From GCA-2697345 sp002697345 (GTDB lineage Bacteria; Pseudomonadota; Alphaproteobacteria; Rhodobacterales; Rhodobacteraceae): 64,000 nt of DNA. A model generated the notes under the pieces. It saw only the letters and a program-made list of their open reading frames with translations, had not been told where the DNA came from and ran no database searches. The position numbers and the translations under genes are program-made. Location of the stretch: positions 1,116,001-1,180,000 of the forward strand of contig CALSNB010000001.1 in assembly GCA_943787605.1 (NCBI GenBank). The letters are read 5' to 3'. The stretch's first letter is position 1. Every line of letters begins with the position of its first letter. This document shows, piece by piece, positions 1 to 8,504 of this stretch.

Positions 1-132
1 GGTGGTGACTTACGTACAATCCAGGAGCTTTTAGGGCATACCTCCTTATCAACAACTCAAACTTATACCGCCGTAAACACAGCTCAACTCATGAAAGTAT
101 ATGACCAGAGTCATCCATTAAAGGATGGTTAA
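1..132 (+). CDS. xerC: Tyrosine recombinase XerC, C-terminal end (partial)
   Basis: The window opens inside this gene; only the last 43 codons and the TAA stop are present. XerC acts with XerD at the dif site to resolve chromosome dimers. Visible are the end of the catalytic domain, with GGDLRTIQELLGH (containing the conserved LGH histidine), and TTQTYTAV, whose tyrosine (codon 22 here) is the nucleophile. The tail QLMKVYDQSHP resembles alphaproteobacterial XerC more than XerD, which usually ends with a different YTHV...LHP pattern. The XerC/XerD choice rests on this short tail, so it is probable rather than certain. The gene is intact as far as can be seen. Confidence 0.82.
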   Translation, partial: GGDLRTIQELLGHTSLSTTQTYTAVNTAQLMKVYDQSHPLKDG

Positions 133-153
133 CAGGTAAGTTTTAGATTAAAG

Positions 154-897
154 ATGAATATGAAATCGAGCTTAGAAAAAGACATTTATTTGAAGAGCAA
201 TCAAATGAGCATTAAAGTAAAGGCATTATCTGTACACCTTCTTACTGCAACTGGCGCAGTTTTTGCTATGTTGGCAATGTTAGCGGCTGTAGATGAAAAA
301 TGGTCTCTAATGTTCGTGTGGTTGGTAGTTGCATTTGCTGTTGACGGGATCGATGGACCCTTAGCAAGAAAATACAACGTAAAAGTAAATGCCCCAAATT
401 TTGACGGGGTACTTCTTGACTTAATTATTGATTATCTAACTTATGTTTTCATTCCCGCATTTGCGCTTTTCAAGTCAGGGCTGTTTGAAGGTTGGACTGG
501 TTGGTTTGTAATCATCATAATTACGTTTGCAAGTGCTATGTACTTTGCTGACAATCGCATGAAAACTAAAGATAATTCTTTTTCTGGATTTCCAGGTTGT
601 TGGAATATGGTTGCAGTTGTAATATTTGCACTTGAACCTAGCTTTTGGATGATTTTAATTATAGTTTCTGGTCTAGCTATAGCAATGTTTTTCCCGCTAA
701 AATTTGTGCACCCAGTAAGAACTCAAAAATGGAGATCTATAACTTTACCTGTTACCCTTGGTTGGACATTTTTTGCAGGGTGGGCAGCCTGGATAGACTT
801 TGATGTAAACAGCTGGGCCCATTGGGGTTTAATAATATGCTCATCTTATCTTCTTTTTGCTGGTATAATTCAGCAAATTATTGAACCTAAAACCTAA
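154..897 (+). CDS. pcs: Phosphatidylcholine synthase (CDP-alcohol phosphatidyltransferase)
   Basis: Condenses CDP-diacylglycerol with choline to make phosphatidylcholine in the inner membrane (Pcs pathway). The 247-residue protein has several hydrophobic segments. Its signature is D67-G68-x2-A71-R72, then exactly 12 residues, then G85-x3-D89-x3-D93. That spacing is the one described for bacterial Pcs; ordinary CDP-alcohol transferases have 8 residues between the halves. Two ATGs lie six bases apart (154 and 160) and I kept the first. It begins 21 bases after xerC and ends 3 bases before the convergent ileS stop. Choline is thus likely a lipid precursor here; no choline uptake gene is in the window. 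Confidence 0.88.
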   Translation: MNMKSSLEKDIYLKSNQMSIKVKALSVHLLTATGAVFAMLAMLAAVDEKWSLMFVWLVVAFAVDGIDGPLARKYNVKVNAPNFDGVLLDLIIDYLTYVFIPAFALFKSGLFEGWTGWFVIIIITFASAMYFADNRMKTKDNSFSGFPGCWNMVAVVIFALEPSFWMILIIVSGLAIAMFFPLKFVHPVRTQKWRSITLPVTLGWTFFAGWAAWIDFDVNSWAHWGLIICSSYLLFAGIIQQIIEPKT

Positions 898-900
898 AAA

Positions 901-3807
901 TTATAAAGTTTCTGCTAACGCCTCTTCGCAACGACTACATAGAGCAGAATTCATTGGATCTCCAACCTCCGGTAATACCTTCCAGCAACGTTGGCATTTG
1001 TTTCCTTGCGCCCTCTCAAAAACGACTGAAACATCAGTAATTTCATCTAAAATAAATGCACCCTTTGGAGCTGGATCGATAGTGATTTTGATCCCCGAAG
1101 TAATACAAATGTCTTCAAATGAGACAGATTCTAAAATCTTTTTTGTTTCCTCATTAACATGAACAAAAGGAGCGGCTTCAAGAGAAGCTCCAATAGTTTT
1201 ATCTTGGCGTTTTAGTTCTAACGCCCCAGTTACAACTTTTCTCACTTTGCGAATTGTCGACCATTTCTTAGCGAGCTCTGAATTTTCCCAAGTACTTGGT
1301 GTCTCGGGGAAATCGTTTAAATGAATTGAACTTTCTACGTCGACAGAGCGTTCTAACCATACCTCTTCCATAGTGAAAACTAGTATGGGAGCCAACCAAC
1401 TAGTAAGTCGGTGAAATAGAATGTCTAGAACCATTCTGGAGGCTCTACGACGATCAGTATCATTGTCACAGTACAGAGCATCTTTTCTTATATCAAAATA
1501 AAAAGAGGATAAATCTGACGTAGCAAAAGAAAATATTTCTTGAAGAGCTCCCTGAAAATCATATTTAGTATAACAATTTTGAACTATCCTATCTATTTCA
1601 TATACGCGGTGAAGTACCCATAACTCTAGTTCTGGCATTTCTTCATAAGAGATATTGTCACTACTCGTATTAGATTTCAGCGAACCTAATAGGAATCTCA
1701 TAGTATTTCTTAACCGTCGATAACTATCAGCGACGCCCTTTAGGATCTCTGGCCCTATTCTCAAATCACCACTATAATCTGATTGAGCCACCCATAACCT
1801 TAGAATATCAGCTCCATATTGTTTTATTACTTGGTCAGGGGAAACTGTATTTCCAGTCGACTTTGACATTTTCATCCCCTTATTATCTAGGGTGAAACCG
1901 TGAGTTAAAACTCCACGATAGGGCGCGTGGCCTCTTGTGCCGCAACTTTGCAACATAGATGAATGGAACCATCCTCGGTGCTGATCGGTGCCCTCAAGAT
2001 ATAGATCTGCCAAACCATCCTCACTACCATCGACCCTATCCCGCAAAACAAAAGCATGTGTTGATCCAGAATCAAACCAAACATCTAAAATATCAAAAAC
2101 TTGTTCATACTCATTCGGATCCACCAAACCAGATAAGAACCTATCCTTTGCTCCATCTTTATACCAGCAATCAGCGCCCTCAACTTCAAATGCCTGTAAA
2201 ATTCTTTTGTTTACCTCTTCATTACGCAGTAAAAAACTAGGGTCAGTTGAAATCGTTTTCTTTTTGGTAAAACAAGTTAAGGGTACACCCCAAGCTCTTT
2301 GCCGAGAAAGCACCCAGTCAGGTCTTACTTCAATCATAGAGTATAGTCGATTTCGGCCAGATTGTGGGGTCCATTCAACTAAGGCATCAATTGATGTTAG
2401 AGCCCTCTTTCTTATTGTAGTACCATATTGATCTTGGTTATCTCCAACAATACGATCTATCCCAACAAACCATTGTGGTGTGTTACGAAAAATAATAGGT
2501 GCCTTTGACCTCCAGGAGTGTGGGTAGCTATGAGTAATTCTGCCACGTGCTATTATGTTTTTTACTTCAACTAAGCTGGCAATAACTGCTGAGTTAGCTT
2601 TACCTTCCTTACCCTTTCTATCAAAAACCTGTAATCCAGAAAAGATCGGTACATGGGCTAGAAACTCTGACTTCTCACCTACATTATAGGTTAAGCGGTC
2701 CAACCAATTTCGTTTTACAAAACACTCATAATCATCAGCACCATGACTTGGTGCTGTATGTACAAATCCAGTTCCCGCATCTGCATTAACATGATCCCCG
2801 TCAATTAAAGGTACATCATAAGACCAGAAATCATCCAGCTTACTAAAAGGATGAAAGCACTGAACATTATCTAGGTCCTCAGGAAAAATATCTATAACTC
2901 GCTTAAAATTTGTGGCTCTGGCCTGAGTAAGAGTAGCTTCTGCTAGATCATCTGCCAAAAGGTATAGATCTCCTGCAGCAACCCAGCTTTCCTCTAAAGT
3001 ACTAATAATTTCATACATGCCATAAGAGATTTTTTTACTGTATGCGATCGCTTTGTTAGACGGAATTGTCCATGGAGTTGTTGTCCAAATTACGATTTTA
3101 GCATTTTTAATTTTATCAGGAGCATTTTTTATGTTGAAAGCCACCCAAATTGTATGACTCGTATGGTCATGATATTCAATTTCTGCTTCTGCCAACGCTG
3201 TCTCTTCAACAGAAGACCACATAACTGGCTTAGAGCCTTGATAGAGTGTCCCATTCATAAGAAATTTTTGAAATTCTTCAGCTATAACTTTCTCTGAATG
3301 AAAATCCATAGTCAGGTATGGGTTTTCCCAATTTCCTGCGATACCTAATCTCTTAAATTCTGAACGTTGAATATCTATCCATTTATCAGCAAATTTTCTA
3401 CATTCCTGCCGAAAAGCTATTACATCTACCTTATCTTTATCCAGTCCTTTTTTTCGATACTCCTCTTCAATCTTCCACTCTATTGGAAGTCCATGGCAAT
3501 CCCAACCTGGGATATAGCGAGCATCCTTTCCCATCATTTGTTGTGATCGAACTACCATATCCTTTAATATCTTATTCAAAGCATGCCCTATATGGAGATT
3601 ACCGTTTGCATAGGGAGGGCCATCATGAAGAGTAAATATCTCTCTCCCCTGCTTTTTTCTTAATTCTTTGTAAATTCCCATTTTTTCCCAACGCTCAAGC
3701 CAACCTGGTTCTCTATTAGGTAACCCTGCCCGCATAGGGAAATCTGTTTTTGGTAGGTTTAAGGTCTCTTTGTAATCAGTCTGTGATTCTGTCTTTTCCG
3801 AACACAT
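901..3807 (-). CDS. ileS: Isoleucyl-tRNA synthetase
   Basis: Class Ia aminoacyl-tRNA synthetase that charges tRNA-Ile and edits valine. The HIGH motif (NGNLHIGHALNK) is near the N terminus, the KMSKS loop (GMKMSKSTGN) in the central part, and a zinc-binding CxxC...CxxC pair (KCQRCW and LCSRCE) at the C terminus. I start at ATG 3807 (968 codons): an AAGGAT ribosome-binding sequence sits about 8 bases upstream. The frame stays open to 3861, but the extra 18 residues are hydrophobic and unlike the family. The gene is single and complete, convergent with pcs and divergent from truA. Confidence 0.96.
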   Translation of the reverse strand: MCSEKTESQTDYKETLNLPKTDFPMRAGLPNREPGWLERWEKMGIYKELRKKQGREIFTLHDGPPYANGNLHIGHALNKILKDMVVRSQQMMGKDARYIPGWDCHGLPIEWKIEEEYRKKGLDKDKVDVIAFRQECRKFADKWIDIQRSEFKRLGIAGNWENPYLTMDFHSEKVIAEEFQKFLMNGTLYQGSKPVMWSSVEETALAEAEIEYHDHTSHTIWVAFNIKNAPDKIKNAKIVIWTTTPWTIPSNKAIAYSKKISYGMYEIISTLEESWVAAGDLYLLADDLAEATLTQARATNFKRVIDIFPEDLDNVQCFHPFSKLDDFWSYDVPLIDGDHVNADAGTGFVHTAPSHGADDYECFVKRNWLDRLTYNVGEKSEFLAHVPIFSGLQVFDRKGKEGKANSAVIASLVEVKNIIARGRITHSYPHSWRSKAPIIFRNTPQWFVGIDRIVGDNQDQYGTTIRKRALTSIDALVEWTPQSGRNRLYSMIEVRPDWVLSRQRAWGVPLTCFTKKKTISTDPSFLLRNEEVNKRILQAFEVEGADCWYKDGAKDRFLSGLVDPNEYEQVFDILDVWFDSGSTHAFVLRDRVDGSEDGLADLYLEGTDQHRGWFHSSMLQSCGTRGHAPYRGVLTHGFTLDNKGMKMSKSTGNTVSPDQVIKQYGADILRLWVAQSDYSGDLRIGPEILKGVADSYRRLRNTMRFLLGSLKSNTSSDNISYEEMPELELWVLHRVYEIDRIVQNCYTKYDFQGALQEIFSFATSDLSSFYFDIRKDALYCDNDTDRRRASRMVLDILFHRLTSWLAPILVFTMEEVWLERSVDVESSIHLNDFPETPSTWENSELAKKWSTIRKVRKVVTGALELKRQDKTIGASLEAAPFVHVNEETKKILESVSFEDICITSGIKITIDPAPKGAFILDEITDVSVVFERAQGNKCQRCWKVLPEVGDPMNSALCSRCEEALAETL

Positions 3808-3874
3808 CTTATCATCCTTGATTATTGAAAAAAAATCTGCAATCACAAACACTTTTAACAAGTGCTTCGCTTAA

Positions 3875-3903
3875 CCTGACGTCTTGTTGACTAGACTGTC
3901 AGG
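3875..3903 (-). other. Hairpin upstream of ileS
   Basis: CCTGAC pairs with GTCAGG and the inner GTCT pairs with AGAC, with one bulged T and an 8-base loop. It lies about 70 bases upstream of the ileS start. It has no T-run, so it is not an intrinsic terminator. It may be part of an ileS leader or an operator. A smaller stem, CACTT/AAGTG, follows it on the minus strand. Confidence 0.3.
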
Positions 3904-4017
3904 AATGTAATTTTGAAAACTAAAACACTTAAATTCATAGCCGGTGATATATGGTAGGTGCCATTACTGGTCAAGTAAATTAAAGCCTAAGGCACTATTT
4001 CGTTTAAAAGGAATCAT

Positions 4018-4046
4018 TTTATATCTATCTTTTAACCTGTTATAAT
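4018..4046 (+). promoter_or_regulatory. Candidate sigma-70 promoter for truA
   Basis: A perfect TATAAT lies at 4041-4046. At 17-base spacing upstream is TTTATA (4018-4023), which matches TTGACA at four of six positions. It ends 44 bases before the truA start codon. The -10 element is convincing; the -35 is weak. Confidence 0.5.
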
Positions 4047-4090
4047 TTATATTAGGCAGACATCGTAAATTAAGGTGAAATGACTCAGAT

Positions 4091-4861
4091 ATGCCAAAAT
4101 ATGCTTTAAAAATAGAGTATACTGGATCACAGTTTTTTGGTTGGCAGTCACAAATCGGTTTACCGACAATTCAAGGTGAAATTGAAAAGGCTCTGTCATG
4201 CTTGGATAAAAGTCATCCAAAACTAGTTGCTGCAGGGCGAACAGATGCTGGTGTCCATGCACTAGGCCAAGTAGCACATGTGAACTTATCAAAAAACTGG
4301 GACCCATTTCGGTTATCGGAAGCCATTAACTTTAATTTGAAACCTCACCCCATTTCGATTATTTGTGCAGCGGAGGTGGAAGCAGATTGGCATGCACGGT
4401 TTTCTGCCATTAATCGATATTATATCTTTAAGTTAATAGTCCGTCGGGCTCCACTTACTCATCATAAAAATTTAGTTTGGCATATAAAACATAAATTAGA
4501 TTTGGGCTTAATGCAGGAAGGAGCTGCATTTCTGGTGGGAACGCATGACTTCACAACATTTAGGTCGACACTCTGCCAAGCTAAGTCCCCAATTCGAACG
4601 ATTGACTCTATTGAAATTAATAAAATTGATATCCCTAATGGGGTAGAGTATCAGTTTTTTTTTAAAGCTCGTTCTTACTTACATAATCAAATACGGAGCT
4701 TTGTAGGTACACTAGAACGAGTTGGGGCAAAAAAATGGACCCCCTTAGAAGTAAGTATAGCTCTGAATGCAAAATCACGCCCAGCTTGTGGACCAGTGTG
4801 TACACCCAACGGGTTGTACTTGAAGGAAGTAATCTATTCGTCAGACCCATTTGGACATTAA
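4091..4861 (+). CDS. truA: tRNA pseudouridine(38-40) synthase TruA
   Basis: Converts uridines 38-40 in the tRNA anticodon arm to pseudouridine. The catalytic motif AGRTDAGVHALGQ contains the nucleophile Asp52, equivalent to Asp60 of the E. coli enzyme. At 256 residues the length is normal. The start ATG at 4091 is followed by the expected KYALKIEYTGSQFFGWQ N terminus. An AAGGTG at 4072-4077 lies rather far upstream (13 bases), so translation may be modest. The gene is divergent from ileS and convergent with sdhB. Confidence 0.95.
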   Translation: MPKYALKIEYTGSQFFGWQSQIGLPTIQGEIEKALSCLDKSHPKLVAAGRTDAGVHALGQVAHVNLSKNWDPFRLSEAINFNLKPHPISIICAAEVEADWHARFSAINRYYIFKLIVRRAPLTHHKNLVWHIKHKLDLGLMQEGAAFLVGTHDFTTFRSTLCQAKSPIRTIDSIEINKIDIPNGVEYQFFFKARSYLHNQIRSFVGTLERVGAKKWTPLEVSIALNAKSRPACGPVCTPNGLYLKEVIYSSDPFGH

Positions 4862-4877
4862 ATAAATATTTTTCTTC

Positions 4878-4903
4878 ATCAACTTATTATTGCTCAAGTT
4901 GAT
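4878..4903. terminator. Possible weak bidirectional terminator between truA and sdhB
   Basis: An 8-bp perfect stem (ATCAACTT / AAGTTGAT) with a 10-base loop occupies the gap between the convergent genes truA and sdhB. Neither side is followed by a clear U-tract, so termination efficiency is doubtful. Position is the main argument. Confidence 0.35.
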
Positions 4904-4917
4904 ATAAAGTAATCTGT

Positions 4918-5697
4918 TTACTTATGTCTATCCACCATCAATTGCTTCAATGAGCCGATTGCCTTTGCTGGGTTTAACCCTTTGGGGCAAGTTTTTGTAC
5001 AGTTCATTATTGTATGACAGCTATATAGTTTGAAAGAATCTTCTAATTCATCCAATCTTCTCTCTTTTGCTTCATCTCGAGAGTCTATAACCCACCTATA
5101 TGCGTTTAAAAGAGCTGCTGGGCCCATGTAACGATCACTATTCCACCAGTATGAAGGGCACGCTGTTGAGCATGATGCACACATTACGCACTCATATAAT
5201 CCATCTAATTTATCTCTGTCTTCGATAGACTGTCTCCACTCCTTCTCTGGTCGTTCGGTTTCAGTTTCTAACCATGGCATAATAGCTGCATGCTGAGCGT
5301 AGAAATGAGTCAAGTCTGGGATCAAGTCTTTAACTACTTCCATATGAGGTAATGGATAAATTTTTACATCACCACTAATTTCTTCCATACCACAAAGGCA
5401 GGCAAGCGTATTTGTTCCATCTATGTTCATTGCGCAAGACCCACATATCCCTTCACGACAGGATCGCCTAAAAGTCAAAGTTGGATCGATTTCGCTTTTT
5501 ATTTTTATTAGTGCATCCAGAACCATTGGACCACATGAATCCATATCTACATAATAAGTATCCACTGCTGGATTTTTCTCATCATCAGGATTCCAACGAT
5601 AAACTCTGAATTTTCGAACATTATTAGAATTTTCTGGTTCTGGCCATATTTTACCATTATTAATTGTTGAGTTTTTGGGTAACTTAAGTTCTACCAT
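4918..5697 (-). CDS. sdhB: Succinate dehydrogenase iron-sulfur subunit
   Basis: Electron-transfer subunit of complex II, carrying electrons from SdhA flavin to the quinone site. The N-terminal ferredoxin domain has the [2Fe-2S] ligands in SCREGICGSCAMNIDG plus a following Cys (TLAC). The C-terminal domain has the [4Fe-4S] and [3Fe-4S] motifs CVMCASCSTACP and CHTIMNCTKTCPKG. At 259 residues it is of normal length. It is last in the minus-strand run sucA-odhB-lpd-sdhB, 48 bases after lpd, while sdhCDA are about 8 kb away on the other strand. Its expression is therefore probably tied to the 2-oxoglutarate dehydrogenase operon. Confidence 0.97.
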   Translation of the reverse strand: MVELKLPKNSTINNGKIWPEPENSNNVRKFRVYRWNPDDEKNPAVDTYYVDMDSCGPMVLDALIKIKSEIDPTLTFRRSCREGICGSCAMNIDGTNTLACLCGMEEISGDVKIYPLPHMEVVKDLIPDLTHFYAQHAAIMPWLETETERPEKEWRQSIEDRDKLDGLYECVMCASCSTACPSYWWNSDRYMGPAALLNAYRWVIDSRDEAKERRLDELEDSFKLYSCHTIMNCTKTCPKGLNPAKAIGSLKQLMVDRHK

Positions 5698-5745
5698 TTC
5701 CTGTCCCTACCTATTTTTGGGGATTGCATATATATATTTTTGACC

Positions 5746-7134
5746 TCATCCATGAATTGCTCCTGCCCCACAAGCTAATGCAGCTTCTCTTACTGCCTCT
5801 GAATATGTTGGATGTGCGTGACAGGTCCGAGCTAAATCTTCTGCAGAAGCGCCAAACTCCATTGCAACGCATATCTCATGAATTAAATCCCCAGCCATTG
5901 GTCCTATAATATGAGCACCTAAAATCTTATCACTATTAGCATCTGTTAGAATCTTTACAAAACCCTCCGAAGAGAATGTCGCTTTTGCACGACCATTACC
6001 CATAAAGTTAAATTTACCAGCCTTATATTCTATACTTTCCTTTTTAAGCTCGTCTTCTGTCTTACCAACACTCGCAACCTCTGGGTGTGTATAAATTACG
6101 CTTGGAATTAAATTATAGTTAACGTGACCCTTCTGACCCGCAAGCAATTCTGCAACCGCTATACCTTCATCCTCTGCCTTATGTGCCAACATTGGCCCGT
6201 CTATCACATCCCCAATAGCATAGATCCCATTAATATTTGTCATCCAGTTATCATCAGTTACCACTCTTCCAGTAGGTGAGACCTTAATATTTAACTCACT
6301 TAGCTGAAGGTGATCTATTACTGGTGTCCTTCCAGTAGCAATGAGTACCATACCGGCTTCATCACTATGTTCACTCTTATCAGCATTTTTAATATAATTA
6401 ACTTTAACTTTGTTTTTAAAAGTTTTTGTACTTGTTACTGCAGCATTCATTTCAAAAGCTATACCTTGCTTTGTTAAAATCCGTTTGAAATGTTTTTGTA
6501 GACCAGAGTCCATGCCAGGTGTAATTTTATCTGAAAACTCAATAACTTTAACTGAAGAGCCTAATCTAGAGTAAACAGACCCAAGCTCTAACCCAATCAC
6601 ACCGGCTCCAACGATTATAAGCTTTTCCGGGATACTTTTAGGTGACAACGCACCCGTGGAAGTAACCACCATATTCTCATCAATGTTCACGTTGGGTATT
6701 GATGTTGGCTTAGAACCTGAAGCAATTACTATGTTTTTAGTTTGATAAATTTTTTTATCTACCACTACCTCAGTATTGGATTTTATTGTGGCCCACCCCT
6801 TAATCATATGAACTTTGTTTTTTTTAAATAAAAACTCAATTCCTTTTGTATTTTGATCTATTACGTCCTCTTTATATTCCATCATTTTTTTCAAATTAAC
6901 ATTTGGAGCTTTACCAACAAGTCCCATTTTTTCAAAATTGTGCTTCGCTTCATATAGCTGATGGCTTGCATAAAGTAGCGCTTTTGATGGAATACACCCA
7001 ATATTTAGACACGTCCCTCCAAGCTTTTCATTACCCTCAATGCAGGCAGTTTTTAACCCTAATTGTGCACATTTTATAGCACACACATATCCTCCTGGCC
7101 CGGAACCAATAACTATTACATCAAAGTTAGTCAT
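5746..7134 (-). CDS. lpd: Dihydrolipoyl dehydrogenase (E3)
   Basis: FAD enzyme that reoxidises dihydrolipoamide of the E2 subunit with NAD+. The FAD-binding GSGPGG is at residues 10-15 and the redox disulfide Cys42/Cys47 lies in GGTCLNIGCIPSKAL. A second dinucleotide fold (IVGAGVIGLELG) binds NAD. The C-terminal HAHPTYSEA holds the His-Glu base. I start at ATG 7134 (462 residues); a GTG five codons upstream is possible but adds only WVSA. It follows odhB after 122 bases and precedes sdhB, so it serves the 2-oxoglutarate dehydrogenase complex and perhaps others, since no other E3 gene is in the window. Confidence 0.96.
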   Translation of the reverse strand: MTNFDVIVIGSGPGGYVCAIKCAQLGLKTACIEGNEKLGGTCLNIGCIPSKALLYASHQLYEAKHNFEKMGLVGKAPNVNLKKMMEYKEDVIDQNTKGIEFLFKKNKVHMIKGWATIKSNTEVVVDKKIYQTKNIVIASGSKPTSIPNVNIDENMVVTSTGALSPKSIPEKLIIVGAGVIGLELGSVYSRLGSSVKVIEFSDKITPGMDSGLQKHFKRILTKQGIAFEMNAAVTSTKTFKNKVKVNYIKNADKSEHSDEAGMVLIATGRTPVIDHLQLSELNIKVSPTGRVVTDDNWMTNINGIYAIGDVIDGPMLAHKAEDEGIAVAELLAGQKGHVNYNLIPSVIYTHPEVASVGKTEDELKKESIEYKAGKFNFMGNGRAKATFSSEGFVKILTDANSDKILGAHIIGPMAGDLIHEICVAMEFGASAEDLARTCHAHPTYSEAVREAALACGAGAIHG

Positions 7135-7256
7135 AGCTGAAACCCACACTGATGGCGCTGACTTTTAAATAGAATTATCTTAGAATACATTTCACTCTGC
7201 CTTCTCATCAATGCTGAAAATTTTAAAAACTAACTTCATTTTTTATCTAAAAGATC

Positions 7257-8504
7257 TCACAAATCAATTAACAAGCGTCTAGGGTCTTCTAAGGCGTCTT
7301 TAACTCGAACTAAAAAAGTAACAGCACCTTTTCCATCAACAACTCGATGATCATAGGTGAGAGCTAAGTACATCATTGGTCGGATTTCTATTTTTCCATC
7401 AATAACAACTGGACGATCTTGTATTTTATGCATTCCTAAAATACCTGACTGAGGTGGATTTAAAATAGGCGAACTCATAAGAGAACCATAAACGCCACCG
7501 TTTGATATTGTGAATGAACCCCCTTGCATATCCTCTATCATCAAAAGGCCTTCTCGGGCCTTATTAGCTTTTTCTGAGATTTTTTTCTCTAAATCAGCAA
7601 AGGATAAAGACTCCGCGTTGTTTATAACTGGAACCACCAATCCAGATGGTGTACCAGTTGCCACCCCCATATTTACATATTTTTTATAAATTATATAATC
7701 GCCATCAATTTCAGAGTTTACCTCAGGAATTTCAAAAAGAGCATGACAGCAAGCCTTAATAAAAAATGACATAAAACCTAATTTTACTCCATGCTTGGTT
7801 TCAAATGAACTCTTATATTTAGTTCTTAAATTCATGACCTCAGTCATATCTACTTCATTATAGGTTGTAAGCATTGCTGAAGTATTCTGGCTTTTCTTTA
7901 ACCTTTCCGCTATTGTTTTGCGGAGGCGTGTCATTTTAACTCGTTCCTCTAAATTAGAACTCTGGCCCTCGACTTGAGTTGTGGATGGCATGTCAGGAAG
8001 CGTAGTAGTCGTAGTAAGGTTATTTAAAACTTTCACCACATCTTCTTTCATTATTCTACCATCTCGTCCCGTACCTTTCACGTCACTTACCGATAGACTA
8101 TTTTCTGTCATTAATTTTATTGCTGACGGAGCATTTTCCAAACTAGCATTGGTAAGAGTTTCAATATCCGGTTTCGCTACTGAAACGTTTTCAATTACGG
8201 AAGAATCACTCTTTTCTGGTTGCTTTATTATATCTTGCTCATTTTTTGTTTCTGTATGTTCACTTAAATTACCTTCCGTGATTTCTGCGAGTAATGCCCC
8301 AATAGCTACCGTAGTCCCTTCTCCAGAAATTATTTTTCCTAAGATACCATTTATTGGGGCAGGAACCTCTACAGTAACTTTATCAGTTTCGAGCTCACAC
8401 ATCATTTCATCAACAGCAATTGGGTCTCCAACCTTCTTAAACCAAGTTGCGACAGTGGCTTCGGTTACACTCTCTCCAAGCGTCGGTACGCGTACCTGTA
8501 TCAT
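7257..8504 (-). CDS. odhB: 2-oxoglutarate dehydrogenase E2, dihydrolipoyl succinyltransferase
   Basis: Core of the 2-oxoglutarate dehydrogenase complex; transfers succinyl from lipoamide to CoA. In order: one lipoyl domain with lipoyl-Lys42 in ETDKVTVEV; a linker rich in S, T and E; a peripheral subunit-binding domain (VKGTGRDGRIMKEDV); and the catalytic domain ending with DHRVVDG, with His386 and Asp390. At 415 residues it fits a one-lipoyl SucB. Its ATG overlaps the sucA stop by 4 bases (ATGA), which points to translational coupling. Also known as sucB. Confidence 0.96.
   Translation of the reverse strand: MIQVRVPTLGESVTEATVATWFKKVGDPIAVDEMMCELETDKVTVEVPAPINGILGKIISGEGTTVAIGALLAEITEGNLSEHTETKNEQDIIKQPEKSDSSVIENVSVAKPDIETLTNASLENAPSAIKLMTENSLSVSDVKGTGRDGRIMKEDVVKVLNNLTTTTTLPDMPSTTQVEGQSSNLEERVKMTRLRKTIAERLKKSQNTSAMLTTYNEVDMTEVMNLRTKYKSSFETKHGVKLGFMSFFIKACCHALFEIPEVNSEIDGDYIIYKKYVNMGVATGTPSGLVVPVINNAESLSFADLEKKISEKANKAREGLLMIEDMQGGSFTISNGGVYGSLMSSPILNPPQSGILGMHKIQDRPVVIDGKIEIRPMMYLALTYDHRVVDGKGAVTFLVRVKDALEDPRRLLIDL

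Noticed and set aside
4080..4109. Nine-codon open frame overlapping the truA start
   Set aside because: The ribosome-binding sequence is only two bases from its ATG, too close for use; probably coincidental.
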